Virus record (IMG/VR): IMGVR_UViG_3300022871_000040 | Coordinates: 1 to 40,981 of that record | DNA length: 40,981 nucleotides | Origin: a virus | Strand: one strand, 5' to 3' | Part shown: positions 31,516 through 38,952 of the stretch, in pieces | How the letters are laid out: each line of letters opens with the position of its first letter | Position numbering within the stretch: position 1 is the stretch's first letter | The notes under the pieces: generated by a model | Told to the model about the DNA's origin: nothing | The model's input: the letters and a program-made list of their open reading frames with translations, nothing else | Database searches by the model: none | Translations under genes and position numbers: made by a program

Positions 31516-31608
31516 ATGAATAAATTCGAAATATTAATCTACGGAATGTGTATCGGTGCTGTGGTAACTATCGCGCTGATGTGGTCAGGTTACATTTACT
31601 TCAAATGA
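31516..31608 (+). CDS. 30-residue membrane peptide
   Basis: The ATG at 31516 (one base after the MarR stop) opens a frame to TGA 31606-31608. The peptide is a single hydrophobic helix (ILIYGMCIGAVVTIALMWSG). The stop overlaps the next start as ATGA, which supports translation. Small single-span peptides of this kind often accompany phage early genes. Confidence 0.5.
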   Translation: MNKFEILIYGMCIGAVVTIALMWSGYIYFK

Positions 31609-31940
31609 GTGACGACAAAAAAAGAACGCTGAGACAAAATCGTGCTTTGCACCTCTACTTTACGATGGTTGCCGACGAGTTGAATGACGCTGGTCTCGAC
31701 ATGAAGAAAGTTTTGAATCCTGGAATCGACATACCCTGGAACGGTGCGTCGGTAAAACATTTTCTTTGGCGGGCTATTCAGAGAGTTCAAATCCAAAAAA
31801 AATCCACTACCGAGCTCACGACTAAAGAAATTGACATTGTTTTCGACACACTCAACCGTCACCTCGGCGAGAAGCTTGGCATCCACACTCCGTTTCCTTC
31901 AATCGAGGAAATCATGATTCAAATGCAAATTAAAAAATGA
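31605..31940 (+). CDS. Conserved phage protein of unknown function (NinB-like region)
   Basis: The protein has 111 residues from the ATG at 31605, which forms ATGA with the previous stop; a longer in-frame start at 31548 would run through the membrane-peptide gene. The pattern RTLRQNRALHLYFTMVADEL, then DIPWNGASVKHFLWRAIQ and KSTTELTTKEIDIVFDTLNRHL, matches a widespread phage protein found in recombination or replication blocks. A NinB-like DNA-binding role is sometimes assumed. Confidence 0.7.
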   Translation: MSDDKKRTLRQNRALHLYFTMVADELNDAGLDMKKVLNPGIDIPWNGASVKHFLWRAIQRVQIQKKSTTELTTKEIDIVFDTLNRHLGEKLGIHTPFPSIEEIMIQMQIKK

Positions 31941-32050
31941 CATACACTCCCGGCGAGTCAAGATGAAATACTTTATTAAGGTTTAAAATTTGGTTAAAAT
32001 ATCCATACTTAACTTTACTTACCTTGCCAGCTCCAACAAAAGAACAAATC

Positions 32051-32158
32051 ATGGATGCGCTTCAAAGCGTGTTTTTTAATGATTTGGAGTTTCTTGAGGA
32101 GGTAAATAATTTCACATACATGCGCAAAGCCCAATTAAGGAAGCGCAAACTTAACTAA
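32051..32158 (+). CDS. Small helical peptide before the replication gene
   Basis: The ATG at 32051 gives 35 residues; a TTG at 32024 gives 44 (MPAPTKEQIMDALQ). The peptide is helical and ends basic (MRKAQLRKRKLN). The frame fills most of a 225-bp gap between recognised genes. The 31941-32023 part of the gap is A/T-rich with no clear signal. Confidence 0.45.
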   Translation: MDALQSVFFNDLEFLEEVNNFTYMRKAQLRKRKLN

Positions 32159-32165
32159 AAAGAAA

Positions 32166-32999
32166 GTGCCACGACCACGCAAAAATAATGCCGAATATTT
32201 CTCTCACGATAAAGACATGAGAAATGATGAGAGGATGCTCGCCGTACGCAATAAGTTCCAGCATGTCGGTTATTCAATATGGAATATGATTCTTGAAAAA
32301 CTAACAAATGCTGAAAATTTTGAGTTGAAATATGATAATAAAAGTTTGGAATTATGGTCAGGAGATTTCCAGTCGGTACTCGGTGCCGAGATCAAAGAAA
32401 TCGTCGAATATTTTATTGATCTTGAGTTGCTTATTGAAGAAGACGGCATGATTTTTTCTCCAGAATTAAAAAAGAGATTACAACCTGTTTTAGATAAACG
32501 AGAAAGAGCACGCCGTGATGCTGAAGACCAGAAACGCGATGATGATGGTCAATTCGCTACCGATAACCCCGATGATTCCGATGTTCCTGTGGCAGAAACA
32601 CCACAAAGTAAAGTAAAACAAAGTAAAACAAATAATATTAAACCTACCACCTCCCCCGAAGCGGAGGAGTTGACAGTTTTTCTTTTTCAGAAAATACACG
32701 AAGTAAATCCCGCGTTCCGTTTCGATGAATCGGTGATGAAACGAAAGATTGCTACATCCGCCGGCGACATCGACAAAATGCTGCGGATTGACAAGCGCAC
32801 ACGAGATCAAATCATGGTCGTGATTGATTATGTTTTTGGAGGTGAGATTAACGGAAGAACATTCCCGGGAGATACTTTTTGGCAAACAAATATCGAAAGC
32901 GGACTTAAATTAAGAAAGCATTTCGTGCGATTAGTTGGTAAAATAGGGGTAGATGTGAAAAAAGAGGAGGAATCTAAAGGATTATCAATTAGGCAATAA
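32166..32999 (+). CDS. Replication initiator-like protein (DUF4373 N-terminal domain)
   Basis: The protein has 277 residues with a GTG start (32166). The N-terminal domain (about 10-110) has YFSHDKDMRNDERMLAVRNKF and GYSIWNMILEKL, the pattern of Lin1244/Lin1753-like (DUF4373) proteins, a winged-helix domain of phage replication proteins. A charged linker (about 115-165) leads to a helical C-terminal domain of DnaD-like type (TFWQTNIESGLKLRKHF). It probably opens or marks the phage origin and recruits helicase. A nearby origin was not identified. Confidence 0.75.
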   Translation: MPRPRKNNAEYFSHDKDMRNDERMLAVRNKFQHVGYSIWNMILEKLTNAENFELKYDNKSLELWSGDFQSVLGAEIKEIVEYFIDLELLIEEDGMIFSPELKKRLQPVLDKRERARRDAEDQKRDDDGQFATDNPDDSDVPVAETPQSKVKQSKTNNIKPTTSPEAEELTVFLFQKIHEVNPAFRFDESVMKRKIATSAGDIDKMLRIDKRTRDQIMVVIDYVFGGEINGRTFPGDTFWQTNIESGLKLRKHFVRLVGKIGVDVKKEEESKGLSIRQ

Positions 33000-33020
33000 A
33001 CTACAATTTAATTTATTATT

Positions 33021-33446
33021 ATGTTTAAAACATCAGACACACCGACCAAGTTTATGAACCAACTCACAACAAATCTCGTAACTCACCGACTCACAGTAGA
33101 AATGGGAGGAGGAGAGAAGAAGAACTTTTTACTGAGCAAAGCTGAGGCTAGACAAATTCAAGCAGGGCTGAATAATAAAGCACTGCAATTTTTAGATATT
33201 GGAGATGAGTCATTTCCAAAATACGGATGCAGACTTGCAAAACTTTCAGAACTTGAATTGAAAAAAATGGCGGAAACTTTCGTGGACTACTGCCACGAGC
33301 ATGTCCACGCTGCTGAGGTGGTGGAAGGAAAAACGCGGACTATTTTCATCCGCAAAAGGATGAGGCAATTCAGCGACAGCCGCGAGGAGATTTTGGATGA
33401 TGAGCGCGGGTATTATTTGGATGGTGAATTTATTAAAATCAAATGA
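33021..33446 (+). CDS. Hypothetical protein
   Basis: The protein has 141 residues, with a basic C-terminal half that includes KTRTIFIRKRMRQFSDSREE. Helices and strands alternate. No recognised domain. It overlaps the next gene by ATGA and probably belongs to the replication/repair block. Confidence 0.65.
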   Translation: MFKTSDTPTKFMNQLTTNLVTHRLTVEMGGGEKKNFLLSKAEARQIQAGLNNKALQFLDIGDESFPKYGCRLAKLSELELKKMAETFVDYCHEHVHAAEVVEGKTRTIFIRKRMRQFSDSREEILDDERGYYLDGEFIKIK

Positions 33447-33820
33447 AAACACTTACAACAATCCCGACAGAGCACCAAGAGGCTGTCTGCCTCGTAGAGT
33501 GGCTAGAAATCAACCAGAAGCTCGGAAACATCGTTTTGTTCTCACATATACCATCCGAGACATTCACGCGCTCTTGGGGCGTTAAAATGAGAAATAAGGC
33601 GGAAGGGGTGCGGAAGGGCGTTCCAGATTACGTTATCATCACTGGTGGACATGTGATATTCGTCGAACTCAAGAGAAAAAAGCGTTCAGTTGTCTCGCCA
33701 GAACAGAAACAATGGATTGAAGAAATTAATAAATGTTCAGAGGTTGAAGCGGCAATTTGTAAAGGTGCCTCGGATGCAATTGAATTTATTAGCGAATTTT
33801 TCCCTGTAAAAAAACTTTAA
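33443..33820 (+). CDS. VRR-NUC nuclease
   Basis: The protein has 125 residues. RKGVPDYVII (P61, D62) followed by HVIFVELKRKKR (E75, K77) and PEQKQWIEEIN is the full VRR-NUC pattern of the PD-(D/E)XK superfamily, including the Q and W downstream. These stand-alone enzymes act as structure-specific nucleases, for example on Holliday junctions. It is encoded between a small gene and an HNH protein. Confidence 0.85.
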   Translation: MKTLTTIPTEHQEAVCLVEWLEINQKLGNIVLFSHIPSETFTRSWGVKMRNKAEGVRKGVPDYVIITGGHVIFVELKRKKRSVVSPEQKQWIEEINKCSEVEAAICKGASDAIEFISEFFPVKKL

Positions 33821-33822
33821 AT

Positions 33823-34080
33823 ATGCTTTGTCGAACCCAAAAAGAAGCGTTCTCGGCGGTTGCCGATAGAGACGACCTCGGAGGAGAGCGTTGGAAGTGC
33901 GCCGACTGTCCGAAAGTGCTGACAACACTACGCGCACACAATTTTGCTCACGTATTGCCGAAAGGGAAATACCCAGAACTAAAGTGCGAAACTTCAAATA
34001 TTTTAGTAAAATGCTATCGCTGTCATTCTAACAACGATCACAATCTCGATGTACAAGATTCAGATTGGCTAGACTCATGA
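33823..34080 (+). CDS. HNH endonuclease-like protein
   Basis: The protein has 85 residues. Motifs in order: WKCADC (CxxC), LRAHNFAHVLPKGKYPEL (His pair) and CETSNILVKCYRCHSNNDH (CxxC with H). This matches small HNH (beta-beta-alpha metal) nucleases. Phages use such nucleases in packaging or homing; it is far from the terminase here. It overlaps the next gene by ATGA. Confidence 0.75.
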   Translation: MLCRTQKEAFSAVADRDDLGGERWKCADCPKVLTTLRAHNFAHVLPKGKYPELKCETSNILVKCYRCHSNNDHNLDVQDSDWLDS

Positions 34081-34220
34081 AATGCAAAAAATGTCAGATC
34101 GAATTCTCACAGCTAACTCTCCAAGAAGGAAATTGGTTCTGTAAAAGCTGCCGGGACGTCTCGGCTCCAGAGAACAGGGTGAAAATTATTAAAAAATCAC
34201 GGAGAGCCAATTTAATATAA
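34077..34220 (+). CDS. 47-residue zinc-ribbon protein
   Basis: The peptide has MKCKKCQ and WFCKSCRD, two CxxC pairs 16 residues apart. The tail is basic (KIIKKSRRA). The start overlaps the HNH stop (ATGA). A nucleic-acid or protein adaptor role is likely. It is one of several small cysteine-pair proteins in the early block. Confidence 0.65.
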   Translation: MKCKKCQIEFSQLTLQEGNWFCKSCRDVSAPENRVKIIKKSRRANLI

Positions 34221-34229
34221 CTTTATCCT

Positions 34230-34424
34230 ATGCCCATCACCACCCGACATCTCGATTGGTCAGATAAAAAACATGATTTTGACGACATGGAAGGAGGAGA
34301 AAAAAACACCATCTCCATGAAAGAAGCCAGAGAGGAAATGGTCAAGAGGATAGATATGCTTCTACACACCCAAGAGGGCAGGGAGAAGATTGGGAAAGTG
34401 CTTGGATGTAAGATTGAAAGTTAA
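34230..34424 (+). CDS. Small hypothetical protein before the tRNA-like RNA
   Basis: The protein has 64 residues and is helical and charged (MKEAREEMVKRIDMLLHTQEGREKIGKVL). The gene ends 5 bases before the tRNA-like RNA. No recognised family. Its leader is ATAACTTTATCCT. Confidence 0.6.
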   Translation: MPITTRHLDWSDKKHDFDDMEGGEKNTISMKEAREEMVKRIDMLLHTQEGREKIGKVLGCKIES

Positions 34425-34429
34425 AATAT

Positions 34430-34552
34430 GGCGGTGCGGCGTGGATGACCGACACGCATTGCGCTAATAACGCGAAGGTGGAGAATGTTGCCACCAACGG
34501 CACAAGGACGCTTGTGTGAGAGATAGCAGGTGTGAATCCTGCCACCGCCACC
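34430..34552 (+). tRNA. tRNA-Ile(AAU)-like RNA with a 50-nt variable region
   Basis: The fold has canonical tRNA spacing. Acceptor GGCGGTG (34430-34436) pairs with CACCGCC (34543-34549), 7 bp. Two linker bases follow. The D stem GCGT/ACGC has an 11-nt loop. One base follows. The anticodon stem TTGCG/CGCGA (34459-34463, 34471-34475) has loop CTAATAA, with U33 and anticodon AAT. The T stem GCAGG/CCTGC (34526-34530, 34538-34542) has a 7-nt loop, then discriminator A and CC. Odd features: the variable region is 50 nt (34476-34525) with hairpins GGTGG/CCACC and CACAAG/CTTGTG. The T loop is TGTGAAT, not TTCxAAT. The D-loop lacks the usual AGxxGG layout. CC is followed by T, so CCA is not fully encoded. 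Confidence 0.65.
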
Positions 34553-34564
34553 TAAAAAAACACT

Positions 34565-34744
34565 ATGAATAAAGGATTAGGAATTTACGGACAACTGAGT
34601 GGTAAGAAACTCAAATTAGATGAAGTCCCTGACGGATTCAACAAAGAAATGTACGAAGTATTTATCGAAGCTCGTGAAGCAGATATAAAAATTCTAAAAA
34701 AAGCAATTAAGCTCGCCAAGCAGAAAAAGCGATTAATTAAATAA
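34565..34744 (+). CDS. 59-residue helical basic protein
   Basis: The ATG at 34565 runs to TAA 34742-34744. The peptide has a short start (MNKGLGIYGQLSGKKLKL), then an acidic-basic helix (FNKEMYEVFIEAREADIKIL and AIKLAKQKKRLIK). It begins 12 bases after the tRNA-like RNA. No recognised family. Confidence 0.55.
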   Translation: MNKGLGIYGQLSGKKLKLDEVPDGFNKEMYEVFIEAREADIKILKKAIKLAKQKKRLIK

Positions 34745-34769
34745 CCCCTTTTATTACCAGACAACACAG

Positions 34770-34973
34770 ATGAATTTACCAGATTGTATATTCTGCGGAA
34801 AGGAAATTGAGATGGGAGAAATATTCCTAGCTCACATTAAAAAAGATATGGAATCAATTACTCACTTTCAATGCCGTCCGTGTGGGAGAGAAAATGAAGA
34901 CAATAGACTAGATAAGAACGGAGGTAAATGGATACTTGTAAAATTAACACTTGATGGAATAGTAAATCTTTAA
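34770..34973 (+). CDS. Small cysteine-pair protein
   Basis: The protein has 67 residues. CIFCGKE and CRPCGRE form two CxxC pairs about 29 residues apart, typical of a treble-clef or zinc-ribbon fold. The C-terminus is a beta hairpin. The leader has AATAACCCCTTTTATT but the ATG lies 17 bases later. Confidence 0.6.
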   Translation: MNLPDCIFCGKEIEMGEIFLAHIKKDMESITHFQCRPCGRENEDNRLDKNGGKWILVKLTLDGIVNL

Positions 34974-35024
34974 TCCATGACAACTGACCTCCTCCGTGAC
35001 GAAAAATAAAGAAACACTACTACC

Positions 35025-35168
35025 ATGAATAAACTTAAAAAAGGCGACACGGTAAAAACATTCTTCGGTGATGCCAAGGTGCTAGAAATCAAAGGGGAAA
35101 TATGTAAAGTATGGAATCGTGCAAAAGGTGTTCAGAATCTGTTAATTACTTCTTTAAAAAATGAATAA
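35025..35168 (+). CDS. 47-residue KOW-like peptide
   Basis: The ATG at 35025 runs to TAA 35166-35168. MNKLKKGDTVKTFFGDAKVLEI resembles the start of a KOW or SH3-like barrel. It overlaps the next start (35161) by 8 bases. No functional assignment. Confidence 0.55.
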   Translation: MNKLKKGDTVKTFFGDAKVLEIKGEICKVWNRAKGVQNLLITSLKNE

Positions 35169-35328
35169 AGAAATTTGCATCACGAGAGAAATCTTCAAAA
35201 TAATTTCGATTGTTCTAATTACTTTCATCATAACCACAATCGCAATCGGGTGGACTGAATATAATTTCTTAAGAAGACATTTTTATTACCACCAAATCCA
35301 ACTGACAACGCAATATTGTGTTAATTAA
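35161..35328 (+). CDS. 55-residue membrane peptide
   Basis: A hydrophobic helix at about 11-30 (IFKIISIVLITFIITTIAIG) follows a charged start. The C-terminus is polar and aromatic (RRHFYYHQIQLTTQ). The overlap with the preceding gene supports translation. It is one of several single-span peptides in this block. Confidence 0.55.
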   Translation: MNKEICITREIFKIISIVLITFIITTIAIGWTEYNFLRRHFYYHQIQLTTQYCVN

Positions 35329-35340
35329 TTCATTAAAAAA

Positions 35341-35460
35341 ATGAACAAAATAATACATGGTGACGCTCTCGAAAAACTCAGCGAACTGCCGGATAACTCG
35401 GTGGATTCAATCGTAACAGATTTGACTTTCATAAGTAGAGGGTGTAATATTTTAGTATGA
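35341..35460 (+). pseudogene. Truncated N-terminus of a DNA methyltransferase
   Basis: The 39-residue frame begins MNKIIHGDALEKLSELPDNS, then VDSIVTD, exactly as an N4/N6 DNA methyltransferase begins just before its DPPY catalytic motif. The next codons should encode PPY but read LTF and then unrelated sequence to a TGA. The interruption coincides with the start (35422) of the promoter for the nuclease gene. The first 30 residues are similar to the start of the intact methyltransferase at 35852. Confidence 0.7.
35422..35450 (+). promoter_or_regulatory. Promoter of the nuclease gene, predicted leaderless
   Basis: TTGACT (35422-35427), a 17-nt spacer and TAATAT (35445-35450) are followed by 6 bases and then the ATG at 35457. 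This is the same 6-nt -10-to-ATG distance as at terS. The promoter begins where the methyltransferase reading frame is broken, so it was probably carried in with the nuclease. Confidence 0.6.
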
Positions 35461-35861
35461 ATGATAAAATATCTGATTTACAGGTTGGAATTGCGGGAGA
35501 ACACTTAGTTTGTGCTGACTTAATTACAATGGGTCATAGAGCATTTTTATCAGACCAGGGATTACCATATGATATTGTCGCAGAAATAGACGACAAGCTA
35601 TACAGAATACAGGTGAAGACAACAAGTAAATTTAGAGCTATACCACAAAGAAAAAAATACACTCCTGCATATTTATTTTGGATTAAAAGATGTGGTAAGG
35701 GTGGGAAAAAAACGTATACAGAAAAAGATTTTGACTTCATGGCGTTGGTAGCATTGGACAAAAAAATTGTTGGTTATATTGAAAGAGACCAAGCTAAATC
35801 AACCATGCACATTAACGAACAAAAATTAAAAGCATTAACGTTTGAAAAATTATGGAAATAA
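35457..35861 (+). CDS. PD-(D/E)XK endonuclease (homing-type or restriction-like)
   Basis: The protein has 134 residues. GIAGEHLVCADLI (E15), PYDIVAEID (D39) and YRIQVKTT (Q52, K54) give the E...D...QxK core of small PD-(D/E)XK nucleases of the PDDEXK_5 / Holliday-junction-resolvase-like group, which includes group I intron homing enzymes. It sits directly after a methyltransferase fragment cut at its catalytic motif and overlaps the intact methyltransferase by 10 bases. It could be a free-standing homing nuclease, or the restriction half of a restriction-modification pair. Confidence 0.7.
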   Translation: MNDKISDLQVGIAGEHLVCADLITMGHRAFLSDQGLPYDIVAEIDDKLYRIQVKTTSKFRAIPQRKKYTPAYLFWIKRCGKGGKKTYTEKDFDFMALVALDKKIVGYIERDQAKSTMHINEQKLKALTFEKLWK

Positions 35862-37054
35862 ACAAGATTTACCACGGAGATTGTTTGGAAGTGATGAGAA
35901 CTTTTCCAGATAACTGCATTGATGCATTGTGTTGCGATCCACCTTACGGAATTTCGTTTATGGGAAAGAAGTGGGATTACGATGTGCCGAAAGTTGAGTT
36001 GTGGCAAGAAGTTTTGAGGGTTTTAAAGCCGGGTGGACACGCTCTTGTTGCTTGCGGAACTCGAACACAACATCGAATGGCAGTCAATTTGGAAGATGCT
36101 GGATTTGAGATAAGAGATATAGTGGCTTGGATATATGGGAGTGGATTCCCGAAAAGTTTGAATATCGGAAAGGCGGTTGATAAGTTACAAGGGAATGAGA
36201 GAGAGGACTTAGGAATAAGCGATGCCACAAGACCAAATCACCAAAAAGGGAATGCTGGAATGCAAAGGTTACTAAATAACAACAACCCTCATTCTGAAAT
36301 AAGACTAACCAAAGGCTCATCTCCTTACGAAGGCTGGGGAACAGCTCTAAAACCAGCTATGGAATTATGGACTCTCTGCCGCAAACCTCTCGAAGAAAAA
36401 ACGGTGGCTCAGAATGTTTTGAAATATGGAACAGGTGGGATAAATATTGATGGGTGTCGGGTAGAGGGAACTGATGAAATACCAACATTTACACGAGATT
36501 TAACAAATGCTCATGGAAATAATTTTGGTGCTGGAACAAAAATACCAACTAAATCAAATGGAGTAACTGGACAAGGCAGATTCCCAGCAAACCTAATCCA
36601 CGACGGAAGTGATGAAGTGGTAGAGGGGTTTCCAGAAAACACACAAAGATTTTTTTACACAGCCAAGGCTTCAAAGAGCGAAAGGAATAAAGGATTGGAG
36701 GGGTTTGAGGAGAAGGAGAAATATAAACTTGATAACTCTGGTAATTCGCACGAAATACATTCTAAAAACAACAAGCGAGTTAACCCTAAAACTGGAGTAT
36801 TGGAAGAAAGAAAACCAACTGACGGAAAGAGCAAAAATTCTCACCCAACGGTAAAACCAGTAGCTCTAATGCGATACCTCTGCCGACTCATCACTCCAAA
36901 AGGTGGAACAATTCTCGACCCATTTGTCGGAAGTGGTACGACTGGAATCGGGGCGAAGTTAGAGGGATTTGATTTTATCGGAATTGAAAGAGAGGAAGAA
37001 TATTGTAAAATTGCAGAGGCGAGAATCAATGCACTAGAACCAAGACTTTTATAA
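35852..37054 (+). CDS. DNA N4/N6 methyltransferase (DPPY first)
   Basis: The protein has 400 residues. Motif IV DPPYGI is at 29-34 and motif I is DPFVGSGTTG (from D356). The order DPPY, variable target-recognition region, then FxGxG is that of beta-class adenine-N6 or cytosine-N4 enzymes. The variable region (about 110-330) is long and includes GTGGINIDGCRV, HPTVKPVALMRYLCRL and other family-typical blocks. It would protect phage DNA. All catalytic residues are present. It is translated from inside the nuclease gene. Confidence 0.9.
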   Translation: MEINKIYHGDCLEVMRTFPDNCIDALCCDPPYGISFMGKKWDYDVPKVELWQEVLRVLKPGGHALVACGTRTQHRMAVNLEDAGFEIRDIVAWIYGSGFPKSLNIGKAVDKLQGNEREDLGISDATRPNHQKGNAGMQRLLNNNNPHSEIRLTKGSSPYEGWGTALKPAMELWTLCRKPLEEKTVAQNVLKYGTGGINIDGCRVEGTDEIPTFTRDLTNAHGNNFGAGTKIPTKSNGVTGQGRFPANLIHDGSDEVVEGFPENTQRFFYTAKASKSERNKGLEGFEEKEKYKLDNSGNSHEIHSKNNKRVNPKTGVLEERKPTDGKSKNSHPTVKPVALMRYLCRLITPKGGTILDPFVGSGTTGIGAKLEGFDFIGIEREEEYCKIAEARINALEPRLL

Positions 37055-37062
37055 TTCTATTT

Positions 37063-37108
37063 TATGCCCCACACAATAGAAGAAAGACCAGCTAGAATAA
37101 ATCATTAA
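37063..37108 (+). repeat. Copy 1 of a repeated 14-codon ORF segment (MPHTIEERP)
   Basis: The segment encodes MPHTIEERPARINH and a stop (37064-37108). The copy at 37436-37480 differs at only a few bases and encodes [14 protein letters not shown]. Each lies a few bases before the next gene's start. It may be a leader peptide, a leftover gene start, or a recombination seam. Confidence 0.6.
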
Positions 37109-37119
37109 ACCCATTTATT

Positions 37120-37410
37120 ATGGATACATTAACAGGAGAAATATATTACGATGCAAAAGAGATTTTAGAAGCCATAAAAAACGGCGACATAAAAAACCCG
37201 AATGTAGTTGCTGCTATTCCTGATGGAGTAGTAAGAGAGCTGGAATGTATGAATCAAAATGAGCGTGTTAAATGGTGGGAGAAAAACAATAAGAAGGCAA
37301 TTATATCTGGGTGGATTTCTATATGCTGTAAAGCTAAAGTAATTAAATGGTTGACTGGGTTTGAATGTACTAAATGTCACAAGAAAGACGTGAAAGTTCT
37401 ATCTTCCTAA
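37120..37410 (+). CDS. Hypothetical protein between methyltransferases
   Basis: The protein has 96 residues. The C-terminal part has ISICCKAKVI and FECTKCHKKDV, a likely zinc-ribbon. The N-terminus is acidic and helical (YDAKEILEAIKNGD). The leader is TTAAACCCATTTATT. No recognised family. Confidence 0.6.
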   Translation: MDTLTGEIYYDAKEILEAIKNGDIKNPNVVAAIPDGVVRELECMNQNERVKWWEKNNKKAIISGWISICCKAKVIKWLTGFECTKCHKKDVKVLSS

Positions 37411-37434
37411 CCCCACCAACTAAACTCACTAAAC

Positions 37435-37480
37435 TATGCCCCACACAATAGAAGAAAGACCGCCTAGAATAAAATATTAA
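37435..37480 (+). repeat. Copy 2 of the repeated 14-codon ORF segment
   Basis: It matches copy 1 at 37063 over the first 27 bases exactly, with small changes later (Ala to Pro, Asn-His to Lys-Tyr). It ends 4 bases before the start of the second methyltransferase at 37485. Confidence 0.6.
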
Positions 37481-37484
37481 AAAA

Positions 37485-38297
37485 ATGAAAACACTAGATG
37501 AAATCACGAATTGGAAAGACATGATTGGTAATGTTATGAATACTGATTGCTTGGAGGCGATGAAGTTGATCCCAGACAATTCGATTGATTTAGTTCTGAC
37601 TTCTCCACCTTATGATAATTTGAGAGATTACGAGGGATATTCTTTTAATTTTAAAGAAACTGCTAAACAAATTGAACGAGTATTAAAACATGGAGGTGTG
37701 TGTGTTTGGGTTGTTGGAGACGCTGTTGTAAATAATTCAGAAAGTGGAACAAGTTTTAAGCAAGCACTTTATTTTAAAGAAATTGGATTAAATTTACACG
37801 ACACAATGATTTATGAAAAAAATGGTTCACCATACCCAGAAAAAAATAGATATTATCAATGTTTTGAGTATATGTTTGTTTTTTCAAAAGGAAAACCAAA
37901 AACAGTTAATCTAATATCAGATAGGAAAAATAAATGGTCTGGGAGTTGGGGGAACAGAAGCGTAAGAAATAAAGCAGGAGAATTAAAAGCAGGAGAAAAA
38001 ATCGAGTGTAATGAATTTGGAGTTAGATTTAATATTTGGAGAATAAATAATGGTTTTGGTTTTAGCTCAAAAGATAAAATTTCACATCAACATCCAGCAA
38101 TATTCCCAGATAAACTAGCGCAGGACCACATCAAAAGCTGGAGTAACGAAAGAGACTTAATTCTCGACCCATTTCTCGGAAGCGGAACTACCGCCAGAGC
38201 TTGCAAAGATTTAAGCAGGCGTTTTATCGGAGTTGAAATTTCAGAAAAATACTGCGAGATAGCAGAAGAAAGATTATCTCAAGAAGTTTTATTTTAA
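37485..38297 (+). CDS. Second DNA methyltransferase (SPPY-type)
   Basis: The protein has 270 residues. Motif IV is [10 protein letters not shown] (40-49) and motif I is [11 protein letters not shown] (from D228). SPPY is commonest in cytosine-N4 enzymes but also occurs in adenine-N6 enzymes. It is shorter than the 35852 enzyme and not closely similar except at the motifs. It is A/T-rich compared with the structural genes. Two different enzymes suggest two modified sites. Confidence 0.88.
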   Translation: MKTLDEITNWKDMIGNVMNTDCLEAMKLIPDNSIDLVLTSPPYDNLRDYEGYSFNFKETAKQIERVLKHGGVCVWVVGDAVVNNSESGTSFKQALYFKEIGLNLHDTMIYEKNGSPYPEKNRYYQCFEYMFVFSKGKPKTVNLISDRKNKWSGSWGNRSVRNKAGELKAGEKIECNEFGVRFNIWRINNGFGFSSKDKISHQHPAIFPDKLAQDHIKSWSNERDLILDPFLGSGTTARACKDLSRRFIGVEISEKYCEIAEERLSQEVLF

Positions 38298-38299
38298 CC

Positions 38300-38452
38300 A
38301 TGACCAACACCCTCCCCTCGTTTATGAATAAAGAATTTACCTTCATCCAGTTCGCAAGAGAGAGTATGAGGTTTTGGAAGATTCTAGGATTCCAAGTTTT
38401 CAACCCTGTCGCAATAATTAAATCTTACAGAATATATAAATCTAAATTATGA
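38300..38452 (+). CDS. 50-residue basic peptide
   Basis: The ATG at 38300 runs to TGA 38450-38452 and overlaps the next gene by ATGA. The peptide is aromatic and basic (FTFIQFARESMRFWKILGFQ). Possibly membrane-associated. No family. Confidence 0.55.
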   Translation: MTNTLPSFMNKEFTFIQFARESMRFWKILGFQVFNPVAIIKSYRIYKSKL

Positions 38453-38712
38453 AAAAAGAATATACAACATTCCGCTACATCAGAGGCACAAGATACGATA
38501 TTGCTTTGACAAAACGAGTCGAAGGAATGCCGGGATTTGCACCAGAATATCGAGAAACTGATGTTTGTAAAATTTGTGTGAAGTATTTAGGTAGTGAACC
38601 CCCGTTTGTTCAGTTTTTTGGTGAACCACCAAATTTAGAGATTGATGAAGTCAAAGAAATATTAACGCTTCTGAAAAGAGGATTTGTTAAAACAGACTTT
38701 AAATTATTATGA
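38449..38712 (+). CDS. Hypothetical protein
   Basis: The protein has 87 residues. It is alpha/beta, with one CKIC pair (about 41-44) and a Pro-rich acidic middle (SEPPFVQFFGEPPNLEIDE). Coupled to the genes on each side by ATGA overlaps. Confidence 0.6.
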   Translation: MKKEYTTFRYIRGTRYDIALTKRVEGMPGFAPEYRETDVCKICVKYLGSEPPFVQFFGEPPNLEIDEVKEILTLLKRGFVKTDFKLL

Positions 38713-38951
38713 ACATAAAAAACATCTTCTCGAAGCCAGAACAAAAAATACACATAGAAGACATCGCTGGGAATACACTGAGGACTAAATACCGCCCCAC
38801 CCTAATCAAAGCCCTCCAGAATAACTTTGGATGTAATACTGAGTGCGAAGGATACTGTATGAAGGCTAAACAGATAGAAACTTGGGACGAGGAAGGTGTG
38901 AGGAGGGTGCGGAAATTATGCGAACTCGTTGTTAAAATTGATAATAAATAA
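38709..38951 (+). CDS. Hypothetical protein with cysteine cluster
   Basis: The protein has 80 residues, with FGCNTECEGYCMKAK (three Cys within 9 residues). The rest is helical. A metal site is possible. It overlaps the previous gene by ATGA. Confidence 0.6.
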   Translation: MNIKNIFSKPEQKIHIEDIAGNTLRTKYRPTLIKALQNNFGCNTECEGYCMKAKQIETWDEEGVRRVRKLCELVVKIDNK

Positions 38952-38952
38952 G

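Noticed and set aside
31548-31604. Longer N-terminus for the 111-residue protein at 31605
   Set aside because: It would run through a separate coupled membrane-peptide frame; ATGA at 31605 is preferred.
34342-34551. Minus-strand 69-residue frame over the tRNA-like RNA
   Set aside because: It lies antisense to a structured RNA and to the end of a plus-strand gene, with no supporting leader or family.
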